The notes beneath the pieces were generated by a model. The model ran no database searches and had not been told where the DNA came from. It saw nothing but the letters and a program-made list of their open reading frames with translations. DNA of 64,000 nucleotides from Candidatus Enterococcus leclercqii (GTDB lineage Bacteria; Bacillota; Bacilli; Lactobacillales; Enterococcaceae). Where the stretch lies: NCBI RefSeq assembly GCF_009933135.1, contig NZ_MAEH01000016.1:113460-177459 (forward strand). Reading direction: 5' to 3'. A program made the translations under genes and the position numbers. Positions 17,036 through 26,194 of this stretch are shown here, in pieces (position 1 is the first letter of the stretch; every line of letters begins with the position of its first letter).

Positions 17036-17857
17036 CTATTCCGTTGGCAGTCGTTTCTTTTTACGCCACAGCTTGAGGATCTCTGTGGTTGAATGATTTT
17101 GATAAGAATGATAAAGGTGCTGTTTGGGATCTAACACTTTTAAGAGGCGCGCCAAATTTTCTGAGGCCTGCTTACTGATAGCCAGCATGTCATATCCCCC
17201 ATCTGTTTTCCCATAGAAAAGCCCCGGTAAGTTCCCCTGTTTGAGTCTTGCCTCAAAAAAAGGAGCAATGACCAACACATCCATCGCTGAAAACGGCACG
17301 CCAATCAGTTTGCTTGTCTCGAGCCAGTCCACTGCTGTCGTTCGCCACAAACCGCTCTCAGTCATAAACAAATAGATGCCATTATCGTAGTCGAAAAGTT
17401 TTTGATAGCTGTGGGTCGCTTTTTTTGTCACTGCCTTGTCACTGGATAAATTACTGCTCACGCCTACTGGTACTGCTGGCAAAACTGTCTGCCAAAAAAT
17501 CTTTTCCGGCAAAAGTTTGGTGGCAATGGGTTCAAAAATTTCAGTTGCCAGAAAATCTTGCTGCTCTTGAGTAGGTGCCTGATCTCGACATAAAATTTTC
17601 CCGCTGTCTGCAACCAGCTCTTCTGTTTTCAAGTTGTTCAATGCCATGATACGTTCCTCCTGTAGCTGCAGCAGCTCGTCTAGAGAAAAGTCATAAAGCA
17701 TCGCTAACTCTTTTAGCATTCCAATATCCGGTAAACTCTTATCCAGCTCCCATTTTGAAATACTTTGGCGAGAAATTCGCAGCTTTTCTGCAACCTCTAG
17801 TTGTGACCAACCTCTTTGCTGCCGCAATGATTTTAGACGACTTCCTATCGTCAGCAT
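17036..17857 (-). CDS. XRE-family transcriptional regulator
   Basis: Protein of 273 aa. The N-terminal Cro/C1-type helix-turn-helix is at residues 4-60 (GWSQLEVAEKL, ISRQSISKWEL, PDIGMLKELAMLYDFSLDELL). A helical linker and a C-terminal domain of about 130 residues of unknown function follow; the latter may be a PH-like domain (YDNGIYLFMTESGLWRTT). The start at 17857 has AGGAGGT 5-6 nt upstream; the longer ORF lacks such a site. Target genes are unknown. Confidence 0.85.
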   Translation of the reverse strand: MLTIGSRLKSLRQQRGWSQLEVAEKLRISRQSISKWELDKSLPDIGMLKELAMLYDFSLDELLQLQEERIMALNNLKTEELVADSGKILCRDQAPTQEQQDFLATEIFEPIATKLLPEKIFWQTVLPAVPVGVSSNLSSDKAVTKKATHSYQKLFDYDNGIYLFMTESGLWRTTAVDWLETSKLIGVPFSAMDVLVIAPFFEARLKQGNLPGLFYGKTDGGYDMLAISKQASENLARLLKVLDPKQHLYHSYQNHSTTEILKLWRKKKRLPTE

Positions 17858-18057
17858 CAGACTACCTCCTTTCGATGACAGATACCAAAAAATTCGTCGC
17901 ACCAATTTGCTGCGCCAGCTTTTGTTGCCGCAACAGAGAGGTGCAGCCCTTGCTGATTGTCGGTTTTTCCTCAGCAAACACTCCGCAGGCGACGACTTTC
18001 TCCAGTTTAACTTATTGGGTTTACTCTTATTGTAGCAATCTTTTGTCGGGCACGAAA

Positions 18058-18095
18058 CAAAAAACAGAAGCCTTCATTTTTTCGAAGTCTTCTGT
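18058..18095 (-). terminator. Terminator of the liv operon
   Basis: ACAGAAG (18064-18070) and CTTCTGT (18089-18095) form the outer stem, with an inner CTTC/GAAG pairing. A T6 run follows on the minus strand, about 25 nt after the CBS-ACT gene stop. Confidence 0.8.
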
Positions 18096-18117
18096 CGTTT
18101 CCTTCAATATTCTAACC

Positions 18118-18762
18118 TCAGCCTTTGGTCAATACTACATCAATCACCAAATACCCGGCACCAGTGAGTAATTCCCGAATCTTTTCGGTATTGCGAGATT
18201 CGACTTGAATCTCGACAATGGTGGTCAGTTCCATGCGATTAACAACAATTGTCAATATGCTCAGATCATTGTCAGAAAGCAGCCGGGCAATATCTGCCAA
18301 AATTCCCTTGTGATCTTCAGTAATCTGTAGGCTGACACGAGCTCCGCCATCATTGTAGCCGGTGATTTTGAGAAAAGCATCAAAAATATCGTTATTGGTA
18401 ATCATCCCCACCAGCTGTTCTTTCTCCAACACAGGCAGAACCCCTACATTATTTTGACGCATGCGATAAATCGCATCTTCCAAAAGATCATCCGGTGCAA
18501 TTGTTAGCACCTTTTTTTCCATAACGTCAGCCACCGTTGTTTTGTTTAGCAAATAGTTGGCTTCATAGACACTCAGGCTGGTCGCTTTTGAGGGCATGGC
18601 TTCTGCGATGATCCCCTCTGTAATCAACCCGACTAACTTATCGTTTTTCAAAACTGGCAGCCGGTGGATGTCGTTTTTTTTCATCAGATCTACCGCATCG
18701 AAAATCGGTGTTGTGGGACTGACGGCGATCACATTTTTAGTCATAAAATCACGTACGCTCAT
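18118..18762 (-). CDS. CBS-ACT domain protein (AcuB-like), last gene of the liv operon
   Basis: Protein of 214 aa. Two CBS domains (about 4-60 and 75-132: DFMTKNVIAVSPTTPI and DVMEKKVLTIAPDD) precede an ACT domain (about 140-210: VSLQITEDHKGILADIARLL). CBS pairs bind adenosine nucleotides and ACT domains bind amino acids, so it could sense a branched-chain amino acid and energy state. It is annotated AcuB-like in relatives, but acetoin use is not shown here. Its start is 4 bp from the livF stop, so it belongs to the transporter operon. Confidence 0.85.
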   Translation of the reverse strand: MSVRDFMTKNVIAVSPTTPIFDAVDLMKKNDIHRLPVLKNDKLVGLITEGIIAEAMPSKATSLSVYEANYLLNKTTVADVMEKKVLTIAPDDLLEDAIYRMRQNNVGVLPVLEKEQLVGMITNNDIFDAFLKITGYNDGGARVSLQITEDHKGILADIARLLSDNDLSILTIVVNRMELTTIVEIQVESRNTEKIRELLTGAGYLVIDVVLTKG

Positions 18763-18765
18763 GGT

Positions 18766-19467
18766 TTACCCTCCTAAATAAGCTTTCTTGACTTCTTCAG
18801 ATTCCAATAGCTCCTGTCCGGTACCAGAAAGCACGACTTTTCCTGTTTCTAACACATATCCGCGGTCAGCCACTGACAATGCCATTTTGGCATTTTGCTC
18901 GATCAACAAGATTGTTGTTCCTTGTTGATTGATTTCCTGAATAATAGAAAAAATTTCCTTGATGAAAATTGGTGCCAATCCCATCGATGGTTCATCCAAC
19001 AATAATAGTTTGGGCTTAGACATGAGGGCCCGTCCCATGGCTAACATTTGTTGTTCGCCGCCGGACAATGTGGCTGCATCTTGATTTTTCCGCTCTTTCA
19101 AGACGGGAAATTTTTGGAATACTTGCTCGTAATCTGTCTTTATCTCCCCGTCTTTTCGCAGATACGCCCCCATCTCCAGGTTTTCCATCACCGATAGGCC
19201 GGAAAAAACATGCCTGCCTTCCGGGACTTGTGACAACCCGTTAGCTACAATTTTTTGCGGTGCTGTCTTGGTGATTTCATTGTCTTCAAAAGTAATCGAT
19301 CCTTGTGAAGGTCGAATTAGTCCGGAAATTGTTCGCAGAATTGTTGTTTTGCCGGCACCATTCGCACCAATCAAGGTCACGATTTCACCTTGGTTGACTT
19401 CAAAGGAAACGTCGTGGACCGCCTGAATCATACCATAATGAACGGCTAGATTTTGAATTTTCAACAT
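18766..19467 (-). CDS. livF: Branched-chain amino acid ABC transporter ATPase LivF
   Basis: ABC ATPase of 233 aa with Walker A GANGAGKTT, signature LSGGEQQ, Walker B LLLLDEPSMGL and the switch histidine replaced by Q (LLIEQN), which is typical of LivF. The ATG at 19467 overlaps the livG stop (TGATG) and has GGAGG upstream; it is preferred to a GTG three bases earlier. It forms the ATPase pair with LivG. Confidence 0.95.
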   Translation of the reverse strand: MLKIQNLAVHYGMIQAVHDVSFEVNQGEIVTLIGANGAGKTTILRTISGLIRPSQGSITFEDNEITKTAPQKIVANGLSQVPEGRHVFSGLSVMENLEMGAYLRKDGEIKTDYEQVFQKFPVLKERKNQDAATLSGGEQQMLAMGRALMSKPKLLLLDEPSMGLAPIFIKEIFSIIQEINQQGTTILLIEQNAKMALSVADRGYVLETGKVVLSGTGQELLESEEVKKAYLGG

Positions 19468-20243
19468 CACATCTCGCCTCCCAAATACGCCTCGATAACT
19501 CGAGGATTGTTTTTAATCTCATCTGGCGTCCCGTGAGCAATTAATTGCCCGTATTCCAAAACATAGATTCGTTGGCAAACTTCCATCACCAGACTCATAT
19601 CGTGTTCAATCAACAGGATAGTAATCTGGAAATCTTTTTGGACCTTGCGAATCAGCTGTGTCAAATCGGCAGTTTCTTGTGGATTCATTCCCGCTGCAGG
19701 TTCATCCAAAAACAACAGTTTGGGATCGGTTGCCAATGCCCGTACGATTTCCAGACGCCGCTGTTCCCCATAAGGAAGATTCTTCGCCAAGGTCTCTCCT
19801 TTATTTTCCAAGCCAAAAATCGCCAACAATTCCAGCGCTTTTTGCCGCAAATTCGCTTCTGTTTTATAAAACTTCGGCAGACGCAGAATACTACTGAAAA
19901 AACCTTCTTTATGCTTGGCATTCATGGCAATCAAGACATTGTCCATCACAGTCAGCTCTTTGAAGAGACGAATATTTTGAAAGGTACGGGATAATCCGGC
20001 AGTAGCTACTTTATAAGGTTTCATGCCATTGAGTCGTTCTTCTTTTCCTTGATTATAAAACAAGACATCCCCACTGGAAGGCTCATATACGCCAGTCAAT
20101 AGATTAAATAGCGTCGTCTTACCGGCGCCATTTGGTCCAATCAGTCCAACCAACTCGTTTGTGTCCAGTTCTAGATTCACATGGGAGACGGCTGCCAGGC
20201 CGCCGAAGTTTTTCGTCAGATTTTTAACGGTCAACAGAGGCAT
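19467..20243 (-). CDS. livG: Branched-chain amino acid ABC transporter ATPase LivG
   Basis: ABC ATPase of 258 aa with Walker A GPNGAGKTT, a LivG-type signature (LPYGEQRRLEIVRAL), Walker B LLFLDEPAAGM and switch LIEHD. The ATG at 20243 is favoured because GGAG lies 9 nt upstream, against 3 nt for the ATG at 20249. It overlaps the livM end by 20 bp. Confidence 0.95.
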   Translation of the reverse strand: MPLLTVKNLTKNFGGLAAVSHVNLELDTNELVGLIGPNGAGKTTLFNLLTGVYEPSSGDVLFYNQGKEERLNGMKPYKVATAGLSRTFQNIRLFKELTVMDNVLIAMNAKHKEGFFSSILRLPKFYKTEANLRQKALELLAIFGLENKGETLAKNLPYGEQRRLEIVRALATDPKLLFLDEPAAGMNPQETADLTQLIRKVQKDFQITILLIEHDMSLVMEVCQRIYVLEYGQLIAHGTPDEIKNNPRVIEAYLGGEM

Positions 20244-21201
20244 CTGCATCCGCTCCTTTCTTAGTAAATTTATGGAAGAGCCCTTTTACGGAAAATTCCC
20301 AAGTACCTAAGAGTCCCCCAGGTTTGAAAATCATAATCACGATTAAAGCCAGCGCATAGATAATCATTCTAAGAGAGCCGGTATCTTGCAACAACGTGTT
20401 CATTACCCCCAGCACAATTGCTGCCAAAACAGCACCGGTAGTCGAACCCATGCCACCGAATACCACAATAATCAGAATATCCACTGATTTCATAAAGCCA
20501 TAGTCACCGGGAAAAACTGACTGCTTATAACCGGCGAACAATGTGCCCGCCACACTGGCAGTCATGGCCCCAATCACAAAAGCCATTACCTTGTATTTTG
20601 TAGTGTTAACACCCATGGATTCCGCTGCAATTTCATCTTCTCGAACTGACAGAACCGCTCGTCCCGGCCCACTGTGAATAAAGTTCACCACAATCAGAAT
20701 CGTCAATGCAGCAAAGGCAAAGACCATTTCCCATGTCGTATATTGCGGAATTCCAAAAATCCCTGCCGGTCCATTAGTGATTCCGTCCATGTTGACAATC
20801 AAAATACGAATGATTTCAGCAACTCCCAAAGTGGCAATCGCCAGATAATCTCCCTTCAACCGCAACGTTGGTATCCCAACGGCCAATGCAACAACGCCGG
20901 AAATTACGACGCCGGCCAGCATGCCCAAAAAGAAGCCACCATATGTGGGCAGTTGCATACCCAAAATTGCGCCCGCATAGGCACCGATAGCCATAAATCC
21001 TGCATGTCCCAATGAAAATTGACCGGAATAACCAATGATCAAATTCAATCCTACCGCCAAGATCACATTGATTCCAATATTGACGATGGCATTGTCCAAA
21101 AACAAATCAATGATTCCCAGATTGTAGAGCATAAATAAAATAAAGTAACAGCCGACGATCAGTGCCAGCCAGATTAGATTGTATTTTAATGTCTTTTTCA
21201 T
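20224..21201 (-). CDS. livM: Branched-chain amino acid ABC transporter permease LivM
   Basis: Permease of 325 aa with about ten hydrophobic segments and the LivM-type cytoplasmic coupling loop (RGDYLAIATLGVAEIIR is its relative here: LKGDYLAIATLGVAEI). A GTG directly after the livH stop could start nine bases earlier, but the ATG at 21201 with AGGTGG 5 nt upstream is chosen. The C-terminus is cytoplasmic and charged. Confidence 0.93.
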   Translation of the reverse strand: MKKTLKYNLIWLALIVGCYFILFMLYNLGIIDLFLDNAIVNIGINVILAVGLNLIIGYSGQFSLGHAGFMAIGAYAGAILGMQLPTYGGFFLGMLAGVVISGVVALAVGIPTLRLKGDYLAIATLGVAEIIRILIVNMDGITNGPAGIFGIPQYTTWEMVFAFAALTILIVVNFIHSGPGRAVLSVREDEIAAESMGVNTTKYKVMAFVIGAMTASVAGTLFAGYKQSVFPGDYGFMKSVDILIIVVFGGMGSTTGAVLAAIVLGVMNTLLQDTGSLRMIIYALALIVIMIFKPGGLLGTWEFSVKGLFHKFTKKGADADASVDR

Positions 21202-21210
21202 GACTGCCAC

Positions 21211-22092
21211 CTACACTTTCTCTTTGACATTCTTACCCAATATACCTGCTGGACGTACCAGCAAAATGATGATTAAAACCAGATATACCAAGGCATCTTT
21301 GAAAGCTGAAAAGCCCAACGCTGTGGCAATAGTCTCAATCAGCCCGATAACAAATCCCCCTAGTGCCGCACCAGGAATGATCCCGATTCCTCCCAATACC
21401 GCAGCGACAAAGGACTTCAACCCCGGCGCAACCCCCATCATAGGATCGATAGAGTTGTAATACAATCCAATCAACATCCCACCAGCCGCCGCCAGTGCAG
21501 AACCGATGGCAAAGGTGAAGGAAATCGTTCGGTTGACATTAATCCCCATCAATCGGGCGGCATCGCCATCCACTGAGACAGCTCGCATCGCTTTTCCCAT
21601 CTTGGTCTTTTGAATAATAAGTTGCAATAGAACCATCAAAAGCAGAGAAACAAATAAAATAATCAGCTGGATATTGCTGACTTTAAGGATACCCAAATTA
21701 TAGGTTTTCAGTGCAATAACCTGCGGAAACGGCCGTGCATCCGATTTAAAGAAATAGGTCATCAAATTCTGTAGCAAATAGCTAACTCCGATGGCTGTAA
21801 TCAAGGCAGAAATCCGTGTCGCCTTACGCAGCGGCCGGTATGCCAAAAATTCGATCACAACTCCCAGACAGGCACAGGCAGCCATCGCAATGAGCATCGC
21901 CGGAAAGAAGCCGATTTTCGCGTTATAATTCAAAATAAAATAGCCGATAAAACTACCAATCATGTAGACTTCACCATGTGCGAAGTTGATTAGCTTGATA
22001 ATCCCGTAGACCATCGTGTAGCCCAATGCCAACAAAGCATAGATTGAACCTAGAAATAGCCCATTCACCAGTTGCTGTACGATCATTTCCAT
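21211..22092 (-). CDS. livH: Branched-chain amino acid ABC transporter permease LivH
   Basis: Permease of 293 aa with eight or so membrane segments and the LivH N-terminal region (NGLFLGSIYALLALGYTMVY; INFAHGEVYMIGSF). It pairs with LivM to form the channel. It lies 78 bp after livK, with a GC-rich hairpin in that gap. Confidence 0.94.
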   Translation of the reverse strand: MEMIVQQLVNGLFLGSIYALLALGYTMVYGIIKLINFAHGEVYMIGSFIGYFILNYNAKIGFFPAMLIAMAACACLGVVIEFLAYRPLRKATRISALITAIGVSYLLQNLMTYFFKSDARPFPQVIALKTYNLGILKVSNIQLIILFVSLLLMVLLQLIIQKTKMGKAMRAVSVDGDAARLMGINVNRTISFTFAIGSALAAAGGMLIGLYYNSIDPMMGVAPGLKSFVAAVLGGIGIIPGAALGGFVIGLIETIATALGFSAFKDALVYLVLIIILLVRPAGILGKNVKEKV

Positions 22093-22120
22093 AGCGTCAC
22101 TGCCCTTTCATTCAAAGCCT

Positions 22121-22150
22121 AAAAGGAGGAACGCCCGTTACGGACGCTCC
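22121..22150 (-). terminator. Hairpin between livK and livH, likely attenuator
   Basis: On the minus strand GGAGCGTCCG and CGGGCGTTCC form a 10-bp stem with two wobble pairs and a TAA loop, then TCCTTTTA. Such a hairpin after the binding-protein gene would let it be expressed above the membrane components. Confidence 0.55.
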
Positions 22151-22170
22151 ACCTTTGCAATCTGTATTTA

Positions 22171-23355
22171 TCAAGGATTAACCACGTCGGCAGTTGTTTC
22201 CTCACCGTTTTGCATACCCAATACGACAGCAGATTTTTCCGGATTGTGTTCTTTATCGATGGTCATTGTTCCGGTTACACCTTCGAAATCTTTCAGCTCT
22301 GACAACCCTTTTGTGATGGCTGCTGAATCAGCGGACCCTTGATCTTCGATGGCTTGTTTTACCATATAAACAGCATCGTAGCTAAGGGCATTGAAAGACG
22401 ACGGTTCTTTGTCATATTTCTTTTTGAAAGCCTCGATAAACGTTTTTGCCTTTTCGCTGGTATCAACTTTGGTGGAGAAGTGAGAAGCGTAATAGACTTG
22501 ATTCACATTCTCTTTGCCGGCGATTTCAACATATTTCGGATCAGAAAATCCATCTGGCCCCAGGATTGGCACATCGATACCCATTTCACGGGCTTGTTTG
22601 GTAATCAAACCAGTTTCTTCATAATAACCTGGCAGATACAAAACATTGAAGTCTTTATCTTTAATCTTGGTGAGCACCGCCTGGAAGTCCTTGTCTCCTT
22701 TGGTAAAATTCTCTTCGGCGACGATTTCTCCTTCATAGGCATCTTTGAAAGCTTTGGTCAGTCCCTTGGCATAGTCGCTGGAATTATCCCCCAAAATCGC
22801 TGCTTTATCCGTTTTCAGCGTTTCATGGGCATAGATTGCCAATACTTTTCCTTGGAAACTATCTTGGAAACAAGTCCGAAAAGCGTATTCTTGTACTTTG
22901 CCATTTTGAACTGTAATAGAGTCATCCGTCCCAGAAGGTGTCACCAAAGGTACTTTGACTTTAGTCGTAGTCGGCAGAGACGCTTTGACTGCCCCAGAGG
23001 TTGCCGGTCCAACAATCGCAACGACACCATCTTTTGTAGTCAAGCTGGTAGTTACTGAGACTGCTTCTGTACTGTCCGATTTATTGTCTTTGGTGATTAG
23101 TTCGATCTTTTTCCCATCGATTCCGCCGGCAGCATTGATCTCTTCTACCGCCATCTCGATGCCTTCTTTTTCTTGGTTGCCGTATGCAGCGACTGCACCG
23201 GACAATTCCATATTCATCCCCAACTTGATCGTATCACCGGAAGTATTGCCACTACCAGTCGAGCCCGACGTATCAGAGCCTGATCCTTTCGGTGCCGCGC
23301 TACAGGCAGACAACAGCAGCATACCTGTAAACAAAAACGCCAATTTCTTTTTCAT
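22171..23355 (-). CDS. livK: Branched-chain amino acid ABC transporter substrate-binding lipoprotein
   Basis: Extracellular binding lipoprotein of 394 aa. A signal peptide with the lipobox LLSAC gives a lipid-anchored Cys19. A Gly/Ser-rich linker (about 24-42) leads into a type I periplasmic-binding fold (IKLGMNMELSGAVAAYGNQ; VAIVGPATSG). It presents amino acids to LivHM. GGAGG lies upstream. First gene of livKHMGF, with a promoter and CodY-like sites at 23414-23460. Confidence 0.94.
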   Translation of the reverse strand: MKKKLAFLFTGMLLLSACSAAPKGSGSDTSGSTGSGNTSGDTIKLGMNMELSGAVAAYGNQEKEGIEMAVEEINAAGGIDGKKIELITKDNKSDSTEAVSVTTSLTTKDGVVAIVGPATSGAVKASLPTTTKVKVPLVTPSGTDDSITVQNGKVQEYAFRTCFQDSFQGKVLAIYAHETLKTDKAAILGDNSSDYAKGLTKAFKDAYEGEIVAEENFTKGDKDFQAVLTKIKDKDFNVLYLPGYYEETGLITKQAREMGIDVPILGPDGFSDPKYVEIAGKENVNQVYYASHFSTKVDTSEKAKTFIEAFKKKYDKEPSSFNALSYDAVYMVKQAIEDQGSADSAAITKGLSELKDFEGVTGTMTIDKEHNPEKSAVVLGMQNGEETTADVVNP

Positions 23356-23413
23356 CCCATTTCCTCCATTTTCTTAATAATTATAATAGAGCTTCTCTCC
23401 AAGTATGCTTTTT

Positions 23414-23460
23414 AATATACTGAAACTTTCATGACAAGTCAATACAATATTCAGAAAATT
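23414..23460 (-). promoter_or_regulatory. liv promoter flanked by two CodY-like boxes
   Basis: On the minus strand TTGACT (23437-23442), a 17-bp spacer and TATATT (23414-23419) form the promoter. AATATTCAGAAAATT (23446-23460) differs from the CodY consensus AATTTTCWGAAAATT at one position and lies just upstream of -35. A second box, AATATACTGAAACTT (23414-23428, three mismatches), covers the -10. Repression by CodY when branched-chain amino acids are plentiful is expected. Confidence 0.8.
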
Positions 23461-23812
23461 CGATTATTTCTGAAGAGAATGTTTTATTAATATAAGCTCA
23501 TCTTATTATAAATATTTTATCATAATAAAAACGAGATGAAAAATAATACCTCAACTGCTCTCAAACAGCAGCTTTTCAGCGCCAGCTTTGACAGCTCTCT
23601 TCTTACAACACCAACACTCTGGGAACGCGGCTATTGTAAGTCCCAGCTTCTTAAAAGAATTTACGATCATCAAAAAAGCTTCCGCAAAAAAATTGCAGCA
23701 GCTTTCATGTTTATCGTTTCCTTATTATTTCTAAGTCGGCGGGTTTGCCGCAAGACAGTCTAAGAGACATCAGGATGGCTCACAGCGGCATTTTGTTCTG
23801 CATCAAGGAGAA
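23461..23812. other. Intergenic between the liv promoter and a GNAT gene
   Basis: AT-rich to about 23540, then ordinary composition. An imperfect hairpin with T6 on the minus strand near 23675-23710 may end the yidD-GNAT transcript. A 75-codon plus-strand ORF (23536-23763) lacks a ribosome-binding site and any recognisable domain. Confidence 0.4.
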
Positions 23813-24313
23813 TTAACTTCCTCTTCGCTGCAGGATTACTTGATTTCTCAAGCGAACGCCCTCTTCATAAATCGGTTCTGCATAGTGTTGGATAAAGTAG
23901 TCTTTAACCACCGCAATTTGGCGAAAGCCCTTTTTTTGATACAAGGAAAGCGCTGGCGAAGTCAAATCCCCAGTCTTGATTAGAACAGGCTTTTGCGGTG
24001 CTTGCGCCGTTGTCAGTGACAGACACTCATCTAACAGGCGACTGCCGATCCCCTGATTTTGAAACTGTTGAGCAACCGCAACGTTTAAAATCTCAAATTC
24101 CTCAGCTCGTTCTTCAAAAACGGTAACACCCACAGCCCCGGCAGCAGTCAGAGGAGATAGCGCCTCAGCCTTCTCTTGCCACGCAATCAGCACCCGGCTG
24201 CGCTCCAGATAACTCGCGACCAACTGCCGATCAGGATCAGCATCTAAAAGTAACGACCAGGGCAGCAGTTCCTTTTGCTGTTGCGGATCGATTTCTGAGA
24301 TTTTCAGCTTCAT
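23813..24313 (-). CDS. GNAT-family N-acetyltransferase
   Basis: Acetyltransferase of 166 aa with motif A ([19 protein letters not shown]) at about residues 80-98 and a motif B-like SLYQKKGFR toward the C-terminus. Acceptor substrate unknown. The ATG overlaps the yidD stop by 4 bp (ATGA), so it is translationally coupled to it. Confidence 0.85.
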   Translation of the reverse strand: MKLKISEIDPQQQKELLPWSLLLDADPDRQLVASYLERSRVLIAWQEKAEALSPLTAAGAVGVTVFEERAEEFEILNVAVAQQFQNQGIGSRLLDECLSLTTAQAPQKPVLIKTGDLTSPALSLYQKKGFRQIAVVKDYFIQHYAEPIYEEGVRLRNQVILQRRGS

Positions 24314-24597
24314 TTGGCAGGTGCTCCTTTTCGATAAGTATATATCGGTCGTTCCTTATCCACAGTATTGCGTTTCAAGGAAAACTTGCGGGGAACATAA
24401 TCGATACCACCTTTGACAAAGGGGTGGCACCGAAGAATCCGCGCTATGCCCATCAACAACCCTTTTATAGCCCCGTGGACTTGGATCGCCTGAATCATAT
24501 AACTGGAACACGTAGGATAATAACGGCAGCTAGGAGGAAACAAAGGTGAAATAAAGCGTTGGTAGCCCCGCACCATACCAATTAACAGACGTTTCAT
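24310..24597 (-). CDS. yidD: Membrane protein insertion efficiency factor YidD
   Basis: Short protein of 95 aa matching Yid[25 protein letters not shown], split here as an N-terminal amphipathic helix followed by the three-cysteine region, then [15 protein letters not shown]. It helps YidC/Oxa1-dependent membrane insertion. The C-terminal 20 residues are basic. AAGGG lies upstream. Confidence 0.94.
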   Translation of the reverse strand: MKRLLIGMVRGYQRFISPLFPPSCRYYPTCSSYMIQAIQVHGAIKGLLMGIARILRCHPFVKGGIDYVPRKFSLKRNTVDKERPIYTYRKGAPAK

Positions 24598-24716
24598 AAG
24601 GTGAATCCCTTCTTTTATTGTTTCTCAAATCATAGCTTCTTTCCAACTAAAAAACAAGGAAACAACTCATTTTCACCCATCGCTTAGCCGAAACAGCTAT
24701 CTTTTGAATGCAAAAG

Positions 24717-24992
24717 GAATGTGCCCCAAGTAATTTCCAAGTGCTAAACAGCGGATGTTTAATCGCAATGAATAAAAAGTATACGGATGAGGAAAAGTTG
24801 TGACCCTATCCATGTTTTAGTCCGAAGAGAGAACATGACCATCCGTGTCAAGAGAAGTCAGCATTTAAAATTTTTAGCAATGAAAAGCCGACGATCTTCC
24901 AGTGTTTTTAATGGAAGATCGTCGGCTTTTTTGGGGCCTCACGTTTGGTATTGTTCGGTTCGTAGGACGGGGACTCAACTATTTATCCCGGT
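24717..24992 (+). mobile_element. MITE-like element, copy C
   Basis: Forward copy of about 275 bp. The 5' hairpin CTAAACA/TGTTTAA, the core (TATACGGATGAGGAAAA; CGAAGAGAGAACATGACCAT) and the 3' hairpin (24883-24930; same stem as copy A) are intact. About 40 bp between the core and the 3' hairpin present in copies A, B and F are missing. Both terminal repeats are worn. The element ends about 15 bp from the stop codon of the 3D-domain gene, which is read into the hairpin. Confidence 0.78.
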
Positions 24993-25005
24993 CATATTGT
25001 CATTA

Positions 25006-25698
25006 TCAGCCTAAAATCGTCACTTGAACCTGACGCCGGCCCCAAGCATAACATTGGTCAGCGGTAGAAAAGTGTACATCGATAATATTGCCTTTGATTG
25101 CGCTACCTGTATCTACGGCATAAGCTTCACCATAGCCTTCAACGTAGAGCCGTGTGCCCAACGGAATCACACTCGGATCCACTGCCACTGCAATCGGATT
25201 GCTCAACAGGTTTTGCCCAGTAGCAGTAACAGTACCGCCACCTAACGCATCAGCAGGATCGGAACTATACGCGGTGGATTCCATAATAAGTGTCCGGCCA
25301 CCACTTGGCGCTGCACTCGTTGCTTCTTGTGCAGCGGCTTGTTCGGCTGCCGCTTGTTCAGCTGCTTCCTGTTCAGCCTTTTCTTTAGCGGCTTTTTCAG
25401 CTGCTTCTTTTGCTGCTTTTTCTTTTGCGGCCTTCTCTTTGGCGGCTTTTTCACGAGCCGCTTTTTCTTTGGCTGCCTTTTCCTTGGCAGCAATATCTTT
25501 TTTCACAAGTGTCACTGCTTGATTGTCTTTGCTGACTTCAGCAAGTGACGTAGACAAATTCATTACCGTATCTTTTGCAACGATTTGTGTATCAATCGTC
25601 GCTTCTTCCGGTTGGTTTTCATTTGCATATACTGGTAACAGACTTCCAAATGCCAAGACAGCAGTTGCACCAATCAATGGCCATAAACGAGTATTCAT
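25006..25698 (-). CDS. Secreted 3D-domain protein with Ala/Lys/Glu repeat linker
   Basis: Exported protein of 230 aa. The signal peptide (about 1-25, cleavage after VYA) is followed by a spacer, then about 60 residues of KEKAA/EAAEQ repeats that should form a rigid charged helix. The C-terminal 3D domain (about 140-230) shows its three aspartates (AYSSDPADALGGG; AVDPSVIPLGT; AVDTGSAIKGNIIDVH). 3D domains occur in lytic transglycosylase-like and Rpf/YuiC-type wall enzymes, so peptidoglycan cleavage is likely. No anchoring motif is seen. AGGAGGG lies upstream. Confidence 0.88.
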   Translation of the reverse strand: MNTRLWPLIGATAVLAFGSLLPVYANENQPEEATIDTQIVAKDTVMNLSTSLAEVSKDNQAVTLVKKDIAAKEKAAKEKAAREKAAKEKAAKEKAAKEAAEKAAKEKAEQEAAEQAAAEQAAAQEATSAAPSGGRTLIMESTAYSSDPADALGGGTVTATGQNLLSNPIAVAVDPSVIPLGTRLYVEGYGEAYAVDTGSAIKGNIIDVHFSTADQCYAWGRRQVQVTILG

Positions 25699-25800
25699 AA
25701 AGTCGTTTTCCCTCCTAAGTAGCTCACGAAGGGTATCTTATCACGGGGTCTCCCCCCTTTGGTTACAGTCCTGTTAAGGCTCTTTGACACAAAAATAGAA
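25699..25800 (-). ncRNA. Possible structured 5' leader of the 3D-domain gene
   Basis: The minus-strand leader contains CCTTAACAGGACTGTAACC, a GGGG-GGAGA-CCCC hairpin, and ATACCCTTCGTGAGCTA just before the ribosome-binding site. The order (GC-rich hairpin, then ACCC...GAGCTA) loosely recalls ydaO-type cyclic-di-AMP riboswitches, which often control wall hydrolases. It is shorter and more divergent than those, so the class is uncertain. Confidence 0.35.
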
Positions 25801-26194
25801 AACGCTTCATTTTTCGTTACAAATGAAATAAACTCTGTGTAATTTAATTTTAACTCGAAGCCGAATCGTTAAAATAGCCTGATACAACAGGAATCTCTTC
25901 TAAAAAGATTAAATTAAAATGATAATTGGATTCCCACCTCTTACAACAGATGGATTCTTGAAAATCCGATAAAAAACTCGGAAATCATTGTACTTTTTCA
26001 GCTAAAATAGGCCAATATTACAAAACAGTAACAATTAATTCAGTCTGGCATAGTCCATAATTGACTTTCTGTCGCCAGAATAATCCGAGCAGGTAAACCA
26101 GCCAGAAGAGATTTTTTAAAGCGGCAACAAAAAAATACTCGGGTGAAGACCAGAATTGTCCTTTCTCTGCTCCAATGAAACTAGCCTTTAGCAG
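25801..26194. other. Intergenic, AT-rich, presumably holding the 3D-gene promoter
   Basis: About 390 bp upstream of the 3D-domain leader and downstream of the ketopantoate-reductase-like gene. No ORF with a ribosome-binding site and no repeat element is seen. No single -35/-10 pair stands out. Confidence 0.4.

Noticed and set aside
24787..25014. 75-codon ORF inside repeat copy C
   Set aside because: The frame is not kept in copies A, B, D or F, so the element is non-coding.
25154..25522. Alanine/serine-rich plus-strand ORF
   Set aside because: Mirror of the KEKAA repeat of the 3D-domain protein on the other strand.
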